Source: Tanypteryx hageni (taxonomy: Eukaryota; Arthropoda; Insecta; Odonata; Petaluridae). From it: a stretch of 64,000 nucleotides of DNA. Shown here piece by piece: positions 1 to 11,029 of this stretch; the stretch's first letter is position 1; the number at the start of each line of letters is the position of its first letter. The stretch spans positions 209,551,504 to 209,615,503 of the forward strand of contig CM054113.1 of NCBI GenBank assembly GCA_028673005.1, read 5' to 3'. The translations under genes and the position numbers were made by a program. The notes beneath the pieces were generated by a model. It searched no databases, was not told the DNA's origin, and was given only the letters and a program-made list of their open reading frames with translations.

Positions 1-119
1 TTTACCATACTTTTTCATTCATGTAATATAATGTAGTGTAATACATTAATTTAAGTCTTTTGCATTCGATAATTTACCATACTTTTTCATTCATGTAATA
101 TAATGTAGTGTAATACATA
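1..119. repeat. 72-bp-period direct duplication
   Basis: A 47-base segment starting TTTACCATAC and ending AATACAT occurs at 1-47 and again, identical, at 73-119. The two copies are separated by 25 bases. The window edge cuts the left side, so more copies may lie outside. No coding potential is seen. Confidence 0.85.
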
Positions 120-732
120 TATTTTATTTATATGACTTAGCAAAACTACACATTAAAAGGTTGTATTGTTTTAAAGGCAAGCCTCTAACAACTCTCCAAT
201 TGCAAATTAGCCTTTAATAACATATTAATCGGATCTTTAATGTAAATATGCTATATTATTGCTAATACATTGTAAATCAGTGTTTTTAATATTTAGAACA
301 ATTTTATTCCTCCATGATAAATATAAAAATTACGGCTATGGATAGAAGTAAATGTATGAAAAAAATAACTGGGACTCCTTAAAAATGTATACTTTATCAA
401 AAATTGTAGTCATATTTTAAATCCTGGAATATCATTCCGCTGATTATTTGTTCTTATTGTTAATAAGGTCATTTGTGAAGTATGATATGTAACCTGTGTA
501 AAACTGCGTCAGCAATTTCGGAGAGTGATGCATTTGTCCGCTTCTTTATAATATTGGTGGTGTAATATATCAGTTTTTCTTTAACAGAACACCGATTTCG
601 TCTCTTGTTTTTCTTTTTCATATCCGAAGAAAGTTTCACACATGATGACACTATTCTTAAACTTTTGCATCGCATTACTCCAATTTACTATTTCGGATGA
701 CATGAATTATTTTTTTATTTGCAAGGAATTGA
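120..732. other. AT-rich unique sequence, no gene seen
   Basis: Only short open frames without recognisable protein character are present on either strand. No repeat ends, tRNA-like boxes or splice-bounded exons were recognised. Confidence 0.4.
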
Positions 733-733
733 A

Positions 734-940
734 ATGAAACTACAAAAGTCATATCGTCTCCATGTAAAGAACTTCAATAACGTCAGTCGGGAGTTTCAGA
801 AATTTAAATATTTTTATGTAAAAATCTTTGGACCAAATGAAACTACAGAAGTCATATCGTCTCCATGTAAAGCGCTTCAATAACGTCAGTCTGGAGTTTC
901 AGAAATTCAAATATTTTTTATGTAAAAATCTTTGGACCAA
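734..940. repeat. 103-bp tandem duplication, two copies
   Basis: The segment starting AATGAAACTACA and ending TTTGGACCAA is present twice in tandem with a period of 103 bases (about 734-836 and 837-940). The copies differ at only a few positions, for example GAACTTC against GCGCTTC and GTCGGG against GTCTGG. It is a recent local duplication of unknown origin with no coding potential. Confidence 0.85.
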
Positions 941-1191
941 ATAAAATCTATCAGATGTACTGAACTACAGGAGATATTGCCTTAAGCTTAGGCTTAAATT
1001 AAATCTAAACTCGCCAAATTTTTATTTAAAGTATGTTAACTAACGCGTAGAATCACATTGGAAGAGTGGAGAAGGTTGTGCGCATTTTGCTGTTCACGTG
1101 CGTTGGCCGCTAAGGCTGCGTGTTTTGTTTTCAATGACGTCATTGGTAGAGAAGGCGCTGTGTTTTATGTTGATCCGAATCCAAGACTGTA

Positions 1192-2134
1192 AACGTTGCT
1201 CAGCGTAACTTTAGAGCTGAATAAGGAAGGGAAGCTCCGTCAGATAAAACCGTCAGAAAGTGGCACCAGCAGTTTAGGGAAACTGACAGCGCTTTGCCTT
1301 TGTCGAAATCAGGGAGACCCCGATTTTCGGAAGAAAATGCAGAGAGGATAAGAGAGGCATTCGCACGGAGCCCTCGAATTTTTCGGCTGTTCATAAAGGG
1401 TTGCATAAACGTTTACAGCTGTATGCTTAAAATATTCGGCTTGTGCAGAAAATTCAAGCCGTACCACAAACCTAAACGTGTCGAATTTGCTACCACCAAT
1501 CTGGAAAAATCGGATAATGACGGAGACTTCGTGAAACATTTAATTTTCATCAATGAAGCAACATTTCGCAGGAATGGTACAGGCAACAGGCACAATTGCC
1601 GAATTTGGGGTTCATGTCCTCCAGGGCCGATTGAACAGGACAGTCCAAAGGTGAATGTGTGGCGTGGTCTTTTACGAGAGTTTTTCCTTTTAGCCGAGAA
1701 CACGAATAATCAGAATAGCTGCATGCTCGAAAACTTCTCTTCCTTAGTTGAATAATTGCATAACATTCTTCAAGCAAGAGGGTGCACCACCACATTTGGT
1801 AACTTTGTACGAGGTGTGTTAGCCGCAAAGTTTCAAGGTCTGTTAATTGCCTATTCCGCGGCCTCCCGATCCATCGCCCTTTGACATTTTGTGGTTATTC
1901 ATCAGAGGCATTGTTCACAAGTAAAAAGGACACGTGGGCAGCGTAAGGATACTCAAGGAATGCATAGAAACTTCAATCAACATCGTTACCTCCGAAAAGA
2001 TGCAGCATGTTCAACGGGAAATTGAATATCGTCCGGATGTCGTCAGTGCCATCTACGGGCACACGTTAAAACCTACCAAAAGGAAACTTGGTGAGTTGAT
2101 TTTAAGTATAAGATTCGGGAGATATCTTTTGTAG
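1192..2134 (+). pseudogene. Eroded IS630/Tc1-mariner-type transposase
   Basis: This is a decayed DDE transposase. At 1201-1380 the + strand encodes a helix-turn-helix-like N-terminus (QRNFRAE, a stop, then APSDKTVRKWHQQFRET) followed by SGRPRFSEENAERIREAF, typical of a family of insect mariner-like proteins. At 1480-1670 comes KRVEFATTNLEK, FINEATF and DSPKVNVW. Near 1770-1790 KQEGAPPH can be read, and near 1870-1895 SPFDILW. From family knowledge the catalytic acidic residues belong in FSDEATF, QQDGAPPH and the SPDL block. Here the first two read N and E and the third is disturbed, so the protein would be dead even without its stops and frameshifts. The C-terminal tail (QREIEYRPDVV) lies at 2008-2050. 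I found no matching inverted repeats; a fossil copy. Confidence 0.8.
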
Positions 2135-2199
2135 TTGAGGAAATAAGAATTTTTGAAACTACGGAGTGACCTTATGGAAACCCTGTATTTTCGACATTT

Positions 2200-3660
2200 A
2201 ATGACTTAATATCTCATTGAAAATTATTGCCAGCTTTTGAAAGTGTTTAAATATTTAATTTTGAAAATGTTGACTGTCATTTTGTTTCTTATGCCAAGTA
2301 ACGAGTTTATTTCAAAGCATTTAAATGAGTGTGCAATTACCGTATTTCGCTTCGAAAGACATTCGTTTTTCGTTCCGACTTTCCGTCTTTGGTCTCAGCT
2401 AAACAACCATACAAAAAACCTTGCATTCAAACGAATTATCTTCGAGGAGAACAAAGGGGAGATTTCTGAGAATTTCGCATTAAAGGATTGCATATTCGCG
2501 CTAAACTGAACTATGGATTTTTAGACCCTCTCATTTTTTGTGACTTTTTGTTTAACCACTCCACTCCTGTGAATTGTGAACGGACGTATCCATTTTTCAT
2601 GAGTCCGCCGGATCGAGGCGCCGTCATCTTTTCTTCAAACAGAGACAAGGGGAGCTGCAAGGGGCGCGGCGTCGAACTTTTCTTCAATCGACAACGGCGC
2701 TTTTGCGGTATGGCGCGGACAAAAAGAGTCAGATAATGGGGTTAGGAAGAGAAGGATAGGGAAAGGATTCCCTTTAAGAATAGACGAAAGTCCATTTCCC
2801 TCTACGCTATCCATTTACCTTCTCGCGCACTTATTCCGAGCCGCCTTACGCCACATCCGCTTTCAGTGAGCACATGATTTCCGTTCCGCCATAACCGCAA
2901 ACGAAGGATTCTCTCGGGGAATAGTATTAAATAGTGGTCGCGCAGCGAATCCGTAATTAAGTCGGGGAGTGCACATAACGGAGTTATGATAGCAGACATT
3001 CGCGGAATTAAAGAGCTTTATAGATAGCATATGGAGTGCACCGTTTCGCATATCGTCGTTAAGAATCATTTAGAGCGCAATGGGTGACGGATTCGTTGTT
3101 AAAACTCTGGATGATATGTCGAGGAAAATGACCCACTTCTAGATGCCGTGATAGCGCCAAATGAATATAATTGAGATTTCGTGCCTTTTTCAGCCTCGGA
3201 TTTTTTTGTCTCGGTCAAAAGTCTTTCACTCTGTTGCCTAATTGGGTCATGAGATACGAGGCGATTTTTTCGTGTATCTCGGAAGTTATGTATGAGATCC
3301 TTTTTAATTTTGCTTTTTCCAACATCGGATTAACAAGGTCGGAGGCCTTGGAACAATTCAAAAGAGAGGCTCGGCTCCCGATAAAAATGCCTATTAATAG
3401 AAATTAAATTTTTCTTATTTTATAAAAATGGACCTTCCGGTCTTCTAGAATTTTAGCATTATAGTTGGTATCACGGAATTATAAGCTGTGAAGAATTGAT
3501 CTTTATGTAATCGTTAAAATCAGAGTATTCAGAATTGAGCTTACTGCTTAATTATTTTACGATACGTGCAATCATTGTCGCGAGGAAATATTAATATTGC
3601 CGAGAACTGCCCTGTAAGCAATGCAAAGGCTTTCGTAGTTACGCCACTGCCGGGGTATGA
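2200..3660. other. Unique sequence, no gene seen
   Basis: No protein family, RNA gene or transposon end was recognised. The segment at about 2590-3070 is richer in CpG than its surroundings, but the open frames in it run on both strands and have no domain character. Confidence 0.4.
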
Positions 3661-3663
3661 ATG

Positions 3664-3953
3664 CAGGGGTGGGCAAACCTTTCACAAGGCGGGCCGCATC
3701 AGCTGTAACCAGTTGCTAGGGCCGCATTAGAGTTCACATCGGAAGTTACTGGAGAGACTGCGAGGGGATTCTATTATAGTTAAAATCGACGACGAAGAAT
3801 TAAAATGTGATTATTTCACTAGTAAAGGTTTCCCGGCAATCATTTTTTACTAACAAAACTTAAATTATCCGTACCGAATTTTCAGGCTTGCTTCCATAAT
3901 GGCTTCGCGAGTCGCATAAAATGCTCTCACGAGCCGTTGTTTTCCCACCCCTG
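3664..3953. mobile_element. Non-autonomous hAT MITE (290 bp)
   Basis: The left end reads CAGGGGTGGGCAAAC and the right end, reverse-complemented, reads CAGGGGTGGGAAAAC. These are terminal inverted repeats of a common hAT type, with GGGCCGCAT motifs just inside the left end. The flanks are ATGAATG on the left and ATGTAATG on the right, compatible with an 8-bp target duplication that lost one base. It carries no transposase. Confidence 0.75.
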
Positions 3954-4355
3954 ATGTAATGGCGCATACACCTCGAACGATAAGAAGGTTTACCTCCGAC
4001 TCGACGCAAACGAGAGGATTGGATACGTACACCCGTTTCAATTAAAACGAGTCTTTCTAGCATGAGCCATGACAGACAGACAAACGACCTTATTAAGGGC
4101 GAAATTGAGACTATGTAGTCCCTTCTTACATTTAACATGACATGACGTCGTAATATGACAGATACGATAGGTCTACACCGACCTTCAGCCTACGTAAAAC
4201 CCCTCGCACTCGACCCTTCCTCCCTCCTACCCATCTGCACGGGCAAATATAAACTCGGCCGATAATCCGTAGTTAATCCTCAAACTTTAAAAAAGGTAGA
4301 AAATCTAATATGTAAACTCGGTCGATCTCAGACAAATGTAGTCCATCCCAAAATT

Positions 4356-4593
4356 GTTGGGTTGGTTTCCTATAAACGTTGACTTTGTTTCCACCCTTGG
4401 ATTGGGTATGAGTTCATTCGTTCGTTTCTTCAGTATTTATTATTATTTATGCTTAAAATACCTCTGAAGTATTACGAATTGCCAGTCGGAGAAGCAAAAT
4501 TATAACAAATACTGAAGAAACGAACGGATGAACTTATACAAACCCAATTCGCGGGTGGGAACAAAGTCAACTTGTACAGGAAACTAACCCAAC
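4356..4593. mobile_element. Hairpin MITE with about 80-bp inverted repeats
   Basis: The left arm starts GTTGGGTTGGTTTCC and runs through TTGACTTTGTTTCCACCC to CGTTTCTTCAGTATTT. The right arm is its reverse complement, with about 85-90% identity. The arms leave a loop of roughly 70 bases around 4440-4505. A foldback DNA element without coding capacity; the superfamily is not identified and no clear target duplication is seen. Confidence 0.8.
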
Positions 4594-4599
4594 CCGGGT

Positions 4600-7310
4600 G
4601 GCCGAGGAGGACAGGCAATCCCTTATAGCCTAAAGCTAAGAGTCATCTTTTATTCATTCATTCTCGGGACTGTACTACATATATGGGAGATGGTGTTTCG
4701 GTAAGGGGAAATCCTGCGAAAATAGATAGCCTAATAAGTAACGTTGTGAAGAGAAAGCATCATCTCTTTAGATTTTACAGAAGGCTGAATTATTGCTAAA
4801 TCTGGGAAAAGGCACTTATGTGTTAGTAGTTCATTATGTTCTAAAGAAGGAGAAATAAAATATTGGTGGTTCTGACAGTGATGCAGCAATGTGTATGGAA
4901 AAGAGATAAACATTCCATCGGCCGTAAAGTAAGGATTTGGAAAAAGTTATGATGGAGGAGGTTAGGCGGTGTAGCAGTGAGAAAATTCCATTGTCCGGTT
5001 CAAGCGCTGATTTTCCTCGACGACATGAGGATAATAACACCGCGTGATTATTCTATTGGCTGCGGTACGAAATTAAAGAGACAGAACGCTGTACTGCAAC
5101 TAAAAGTATATGGTGAAAAAACTTCCGCTGATCATAAAGCTGCCGAGAAATAAATTTGACGAGTTTGCAAAGTTTGCAGCATATGAAAACGTAGCACCTA
5201 ACTAGGCATATTATGCATATGAAAGTATTTTCGCCTTGCGCTTTTCCTACCATCAAAATTGGCCGTTCGATGTAATTTATCAAGGTATCAATTTTGATTT
5301 GATGAATTAGCGAGAATCTATCATGATGTACTTCATAATAAGGGACGAGATGCCATTATTTGTTTTCGACGGAGGAATCGGCTGTAAGCAATAACAATGA
5401 GCGACAAGAAGATAGACTACCTGCCCTTAGGTTTTCGCATTTTCTCGTCGTTTAGGTGATACTGCAGAAATTTTACAAGTTCTGCGTGAACAAAGACATC
5501 AGATGCAGTTCTGTGGAAGCTAATGAATTATTAACTTCATTATGAAGGTCCTGGAACAGTGTTTTTCAACTAGCGACTCGGTGGAAGGTATAAACTAATC
5601 CATCTTAAAAGAATTCCTGGATAGAGGCAGAAAATAGCAATAAAAGACGATCAGTGGTGGATGAATAAACAGTTACCCAACGGTCAATGTTTCATTGTAA
5701 TCTTTTGGCTGGTTATGCAATGGAACCTGATAGTGCTGTAATGTTTCGCGGCCCAATATTGAATCGGGACGTACCGCTAATAATTCTATCCTATAACATT
5801 AAATCCGTTTGCTTCGCGCATAATCCACGCTTGAATACCTCGGGCACGTATCTTTTGGTGGCTCTAATGGCGTGGTTTTTTGAAAGAGAAATTATTTCTA
5901 AAAGTTTCTGAATTTCAAGTATATATCGAAGTCATGTCTGCTACAAATTCGCCAAAGTGAGGAACGTAACATATGAAAGCTTTTTGTTACGTTTTCTTAC
6001 TTTGGTTTCGCATATATTTACTAATATAATCCAATTTGGCTACGCCTATATTTGCTTATATAATCCGATTATGAACAAATAAAATAGCAAACTTTGTATT
6101 TTGTTTGTTTATCATTGAACAGTTCCACAAGGCTACGCCCACCGCCGTGAATTTTATAATCCGATTAGTAATGATTTGTTTCTGTCTTTTACAGATGTAT
6201 AAAACCGCGTTCCTTTTACCTCTCGAGAGAGAATCTGGGGTAATCTCGCAATATAAACAATTGCATTTATTAATGTATGCGATTGTCTTAATCCCAGGTG
6301 GGTCAAAGGACCCATTCAGCAAACCCCTTGGGGAATGCCTTTGTATGCTTGCTTCCACAAACGCCTCTTAAGTAATTGAAAACTCCGGAGATGGAGATGC
6401 TGCGACCTTTCGCGGCGAGAACGTACTCATAAATCGACGTTGAACTCATCTTTTAGGCTCTCGGTCCTTTTCCATATTCCTATAAATCGCGTTTCGGCGT
6501 TTGCCGAGACGACCCCCTGTTGCCTCTGCGACTTATTTCGGGGTACCTTTTTCCTTCTGGAATCTTCGACCTGTTGATGGAGTTTTTGGGGATTTCATTG
6601 GCGCAGACAGAGTAGGTCTTTTCGGGAGTATCGGTGTAAAGGGGGAGGGGCGACTGTGGCGGAAGGCGAGAGGGTGGAGGGGGCAGGAGGGGGCGTTGGA
6701 TGGAAAAAGGATGTCGTAGGGTGGTGATGCCGGAGGGAGAGAGAGAGAGGATTCCTCCCATTTGGAGGTAATCCTAACTCCATCCCAGCGTAATCTTCTT
6801 TCCAGAAAGGATAAAGCTTATCTGTTTCGGAAGACGGATCGTAAGAACGTCGTTCCACGTTTTTGGCATCCGCGGGAACATCGCGATCAATACGAGACGG
6901 TTACTCTCACCGCCTGAATTCTTAACACATTCCACGCTTCGAAAGCGGTTCATGTTTCCCCGAGGCCTCCGGCTAACCGTTTTCCGAATGCAAATTTTGC
7001 GCTATTCGACGCTGCGCATTTGAAAAAAACATTCATTAAAAAAGAACGTCGCATTTTTTAAAAAAGAATTACCGAGCCGCTTTGTGGGACATTTAAAAAA
7101 ATCTCGCCATCTGTCTGTTGGGATTAATCGCTCTCTCCAACGCGAAGTTTAGCGAGCCTCGCTTTTGTGGCGGCTTTTAGAGTCGCATGGCTGGATAGAG
7201 AGACGTGATCGCGGACGCCCGAGTTTAAAGCGTGCCTCACTGCGCAAGTAAGGGATACAAAGGAAAGCCCTTTCCAAATTACGATCTTTCGTCCCGTTTC
7301 ACCTGCTTAC
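4600..7310. other. Unique sequence, no gene seen
   Basis: This 2.7-kb stretch has only short open frames without domain signatures. From about 6400 to 7300 it becomes CpG-richer and less AT-rich, but no exon, RNA gene or repeat end could be supported. Confidence 0.35.
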
Positions 7311-7311
7311 T

Positions 7312-7846
7312 TTGAAACCCCTCTTTCTCTTCTCCCTCTCTCTATTCCTACTCCTGTATCAATCTGTCTCCGTTCCCTACCAGTCCACTCTTTCTCCACT
7401 TCCTACTTTCCCATCCCTCTTTCCCCTTTCCCCACACCCTCTTTCTCCACTTCCTATTTTCCCCTCCCTCTCTCCACTTTCCCCGTTCTCCTCTCCCTCT
7501 TTCTCCACTTTCTATTTTCCCCTCTCTCTCTCCCCACTCCCTCACTCCATTTCCTATTTTCCCTCTCTCCAGTCCCACTTCCTATTTCCCCCTCCCTCTC
7601 TCTCCATCCCCTCTTTCGCACTCCCTGTATTTTCTCCCTCTCACGTTTTCATTTTCTTCCCCTCCTTGGTCTCTTCTCTTCTCTCTGTTTTTTTCCTATA
7701 TCGAATTCCCTTTCTCCCTATCTCTCACTCTTTTTCATCTCTTTTTCTCTCGTTTTTCCTCTCATCCCGTATCTCTTTCCCTTCTCTTTTTCATTTCCTC
7801 TACGCTCTCGATCAATTTTTTCATTTTCTCTTCTCCCTATGATATA
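7312..7846. repeat. Pyrimidine-rich tract (CT/CCCT) on the + strand
   Basis: About 530 bases consist mainly of C and T, with repeated TTTCCCCTCCCTCTCTCC-like blocks. Open frames here (for example a 176-residue Ser/Pro/Leu/Phe-rich frame) are by-products of the composition. The tract resumes after the SINE at 7847-8021 and fades near 8170, so the SINE inserted into it. Confidence 0.8.
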
Positions 7847-8021
7847 GTCGGTCTTGGTAGACGGGTGGTTAGGGTAATTGCCGACAGATACAAAGGTCGC
7901 AGGTTCGAACCACTCCTAGGGCATGGATGTTTTGCCTATGTGAGGCCTGGGTTAGATGTAAGAATGGACTACGTGGTCTAACTCTCGCCCTTAAATAAAG
8001 ACGGAATTATTATTATTATTG
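7847..8021 (+). mobile_element. tRNA-derived SINE with (ATT)n tail
   Basis: The head has Pol III promoter-like boxes: an A-box region around TGGTAGACGGGTGGTTAGGG (7855-7874) and a B box GGTTCGAACCA (7902-7912). A non-tRNA body follows (GCCTATGTGAGGCCTGGGTT and CTCGCCCTTAAATAAAGACG), ending in a short ATT microsatellite tail. This head-body-tail plan is that of a SINE mobilised by a LINE. I could not define target duplications because the flanks are low-complexity pyrimidine sequence. Confidence 0.8.
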
Positions 8022-8179
8022 TTCTTTCTCTGATTGTCCCTCCCTGTCTACTGCTCCAATTTTTCTCCTTATTTCCCTTCACTCTCCTCTCTCTACACTC
8101 GTCTCTCATTCCTCCCACGCACGCTTCCTTCCCTCTCTTTCTCTCCTTTCTCGCTCCTACACTTGCTCCACTTTTTGAT

Positions 8180-10030
8180 GTAAAGAGGAAGACGAAGGAA
8201 GTGTAAATAATCGTGGAAGACCGCCGTCCTTATCATCTCTCCTTCCAAGTATATTTTTTGCATCCTCGTCATTTTTCCTAATTTTGAGATTTAGATGTTT
8301 ATCTCGTATTTCGAAGCGGGCCTTACCTATTAGGCGATGCGGCGAAGGATTTGGTCACGTTTTTTATCGTTTCTTTTTTTGAGCTCGAAAGAAAGCTTTG
8401 TCTGAAAATATTTTCGAGATAATCCGTTTTCTTTCCCAGAAGGGTATTTTTTCGCGATGCCCCAGTTTTAGAGAGGTGGGCTTCCAGTGTCGCGGATTCG
8501 AATTTTACCAAGGTCATGCTGATATGTAGGTGTTCGTCATTGTTATGAATATTATTACATATATTGCAACACACGCACGTAATTATGGGAACCTGTTTGT
8601 GCTAAATATATTATTTTTATTCTTATTCATTTGAATACAATTTTAATCGTCCGTGTTTATTACCGAGTTTGTATTTTATCGCCATCTCAGAATAATCTTG
8701 TCCTATCTTATGATAATTATTAAATTTTTTTAAATAAGCGCGTTAAAACTTATTTTCACCTTTCAAATATTAGTGTGACGATGATAATCTTGACCATGGG
8801 TATTTTGTAATTTTATTAGTAGCAATAGATTGGTGTGGTTGTGGCTTTTTGTTGAAGAAATTAGATAAGAAACTCACTCCTCTAACGTTTAAAGTTCACA
8901 TTTCATCCCCTCTACATATTTCTCTCATTTTCCTATAATATCCCATGTAATCCAGAACCAGAATTGCCCTTCTCTCCTCACCCTCTCTCCTTCCTCCCTT
9001 CATCCGCGCCTCCTTAACCCCATTCGACGTCTGCATCCGACCGTTGTATCCCTATCGAGCACTTCCATTCCCCTCTGCCGCCGCCGTAACTTGTTCTCCT
9101 CTCCCCCCTCCCCCCCCCCTCCCGCGGCGCCCACAAGATGTGCAGAGTGTGCTGCCTCGTCGGGCGTAATGTGGGAGAGCGGTAATGGGAGAGGGCGGAG
9201 GAATGCGGGGAGGAAGGAGACAACGATAGGGATGAGCCCGGGAGTAATAACTCAACCTCCTCTTCATCTCCCTCTCTATCTCTCTCTCTCACTCTCTCTC
9301 TCTCGTCCTCTCTACGTCACCCGCACTCAGCACATATTTCGCTCTCTAGCCCTCTTCCTCCATTTCCACCTGTCCTCTCATGTTCGCACGCATCTCTCCC
9401 TCTCTATCTCACAACACACAAATACACATTTTCCTCTCGTTTTCTCTCATCCTATCTCTTTTTTACGTTTGATTACTTCTAGCCATTTACCTCTTCCCCT
9501 TCAAGTTTTTTCTGCTGGAGTATTTGTAATTTTTCGTTCTACCCATCCAATGCATGTGTAATATATCGTATCTGTAAAAGCTTATGCCCTTTTAGTTTAT
9601 CAAATCTGAATGTCCGTTTCACTTTTTTTCTCCTTTCCTCGGTGCCAGATTCGAACTATTGTAATTTCTTTCGTTTTTATTGACTGCTTACTTCCGCTGT
9701 GATGTTTCCCTATTTTACTTTTAAAATATTTAATATTCTCTCTTTCATCCGATACTCTGTTCATTTCACTTTTTTATTAATTTCTCTTTAGTTATTTTCC
9801 ATTTTAATATCCTCTTCTCGTTTTATTGTCAGGTACCTATTCTCATTTTAATCTCTCTCTCTCCTCTTTCGTTTTATTCCTTCATCTATCTCCCGTTCTC
9901 CTTCACGCAGATTCTTATGTCATCCACCTCACCACCATGCCTTTTTCCGCTACCCATTTTTTAATATTTAACTCCTTTACTCCAATTTTCTATCTTTTCA
10001 ATTTTCGCTCGATCCCTACAACCCACTCTT
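8180..10030. other. Mixed AT-rich and pyrimidine-rich sequence, no gene seen
   Basis: A CpG-rich patch occurs at about 9000-9250 and short CT runs at 9255-9310, with AT-rich sequence between. Open frames here are compositional. No protein family is recognisable. Confidence 0.35.
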
Positions 10031-10039
10031 AACCACTCT

Positions 10040-10860
10040 CTCCCTCCCGCTTCATATATTTTCTCTCTCTTCCCACCTTTTCAGAAATTTAACTTTGCTT
10101 CCCTTCTCTCTCTCTCTCTCCATATACTATATTTTCAACATCTCCCTCCCCCTTCCTCTCGTTTCTCTTCTCTGTCCCACCCTGGCTCTTTCTCCCTCTC
10201 CATCTTCTCTTCTTCCCTCATTCTCTCTCCCTCGCCCTCTCTTTCTCCCTCGCCCTCTCTCCCTCGCCCTCTCTCCCTCGCCCTCTCTTTCTCCCTCGCC
10301 CTCCCTCCCTCACCCTCTCTCCCTCGCCCTCCCTCCCTCACCCTCTCTCCCTCCCTCACCCTCTCTCCCTCCCTCACCCTCTCTCCCTCCCTCACCCTCT
10401 CTCTCCCTCACCCACTCTCTCTCTCACCTTCTCTCCCTCCCTCACCCTCTCTATCACCACTCTCACCATCTCTCTCCCTCTCCTTCACCCTCTCTTTCTC
10501 CCTCACCCCCTCTCTCCCACATCCACTCTCTCTCCCTCACCCTCTCCCTCTCACCCTCTCTCTCCCTCGCCCTCTCTCCCTCACCCTGTCTCTCACCTCT
10601 CTCACCCTCTCCCCTACCCTCTCTCTCACCCTCTCTCTTACCCCCTCTCTCCCACATCCTCTTTTTCCCTAGTACTCTCTCCCTCACCCTTTCTCTCACC
10701 CTCTTTCTCTCTCTCCCTCACTCTCTCACCTTCTCTCCCTCACTCTCTCACCTTCTCTCCCTCACACTCTCTCCCACACCCTCTCTTTCTCTCTCCCTCA
10801 CTCACTCTCTCGTTACCTCTCCCTGTCCGTCTCCCTTTCAACACCTCTCATCCAGCCATC
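10040..10860. repeat. Long pyrimidine tract built from CCCTCTCTCCCTC units
   Basis: Over 800 bases are nearly pure pyrimidine on the + strand, with irregular tandem units such as CCTCTCTCCCTCGCCC and CTCTCTCCCTCACC. The long Ser/Pro/Leu frame on + and the Arg/Glu/Gly frames on - that cross it are artefacts. Such mirror-like tracts can form triplex (H-DNA) and are prone to replication slippage. Confidence 0.85.
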
Positions 10861-11029
10861 CTCATTTATGGCCTTTAGCTTTCCCCTCCCCAATCTCTCT
10901 CCTTTCCTCTCATCATCATCTTTTCATATTTCCCAGAATTAATATGGAGAGTCTCTCTCTTCCTCTCCTTCTGTCCACACATTACTTAAAAACTATTTTA
11001 ATTAGCTGCCGCTCGTCGCTTTGTCGCTA

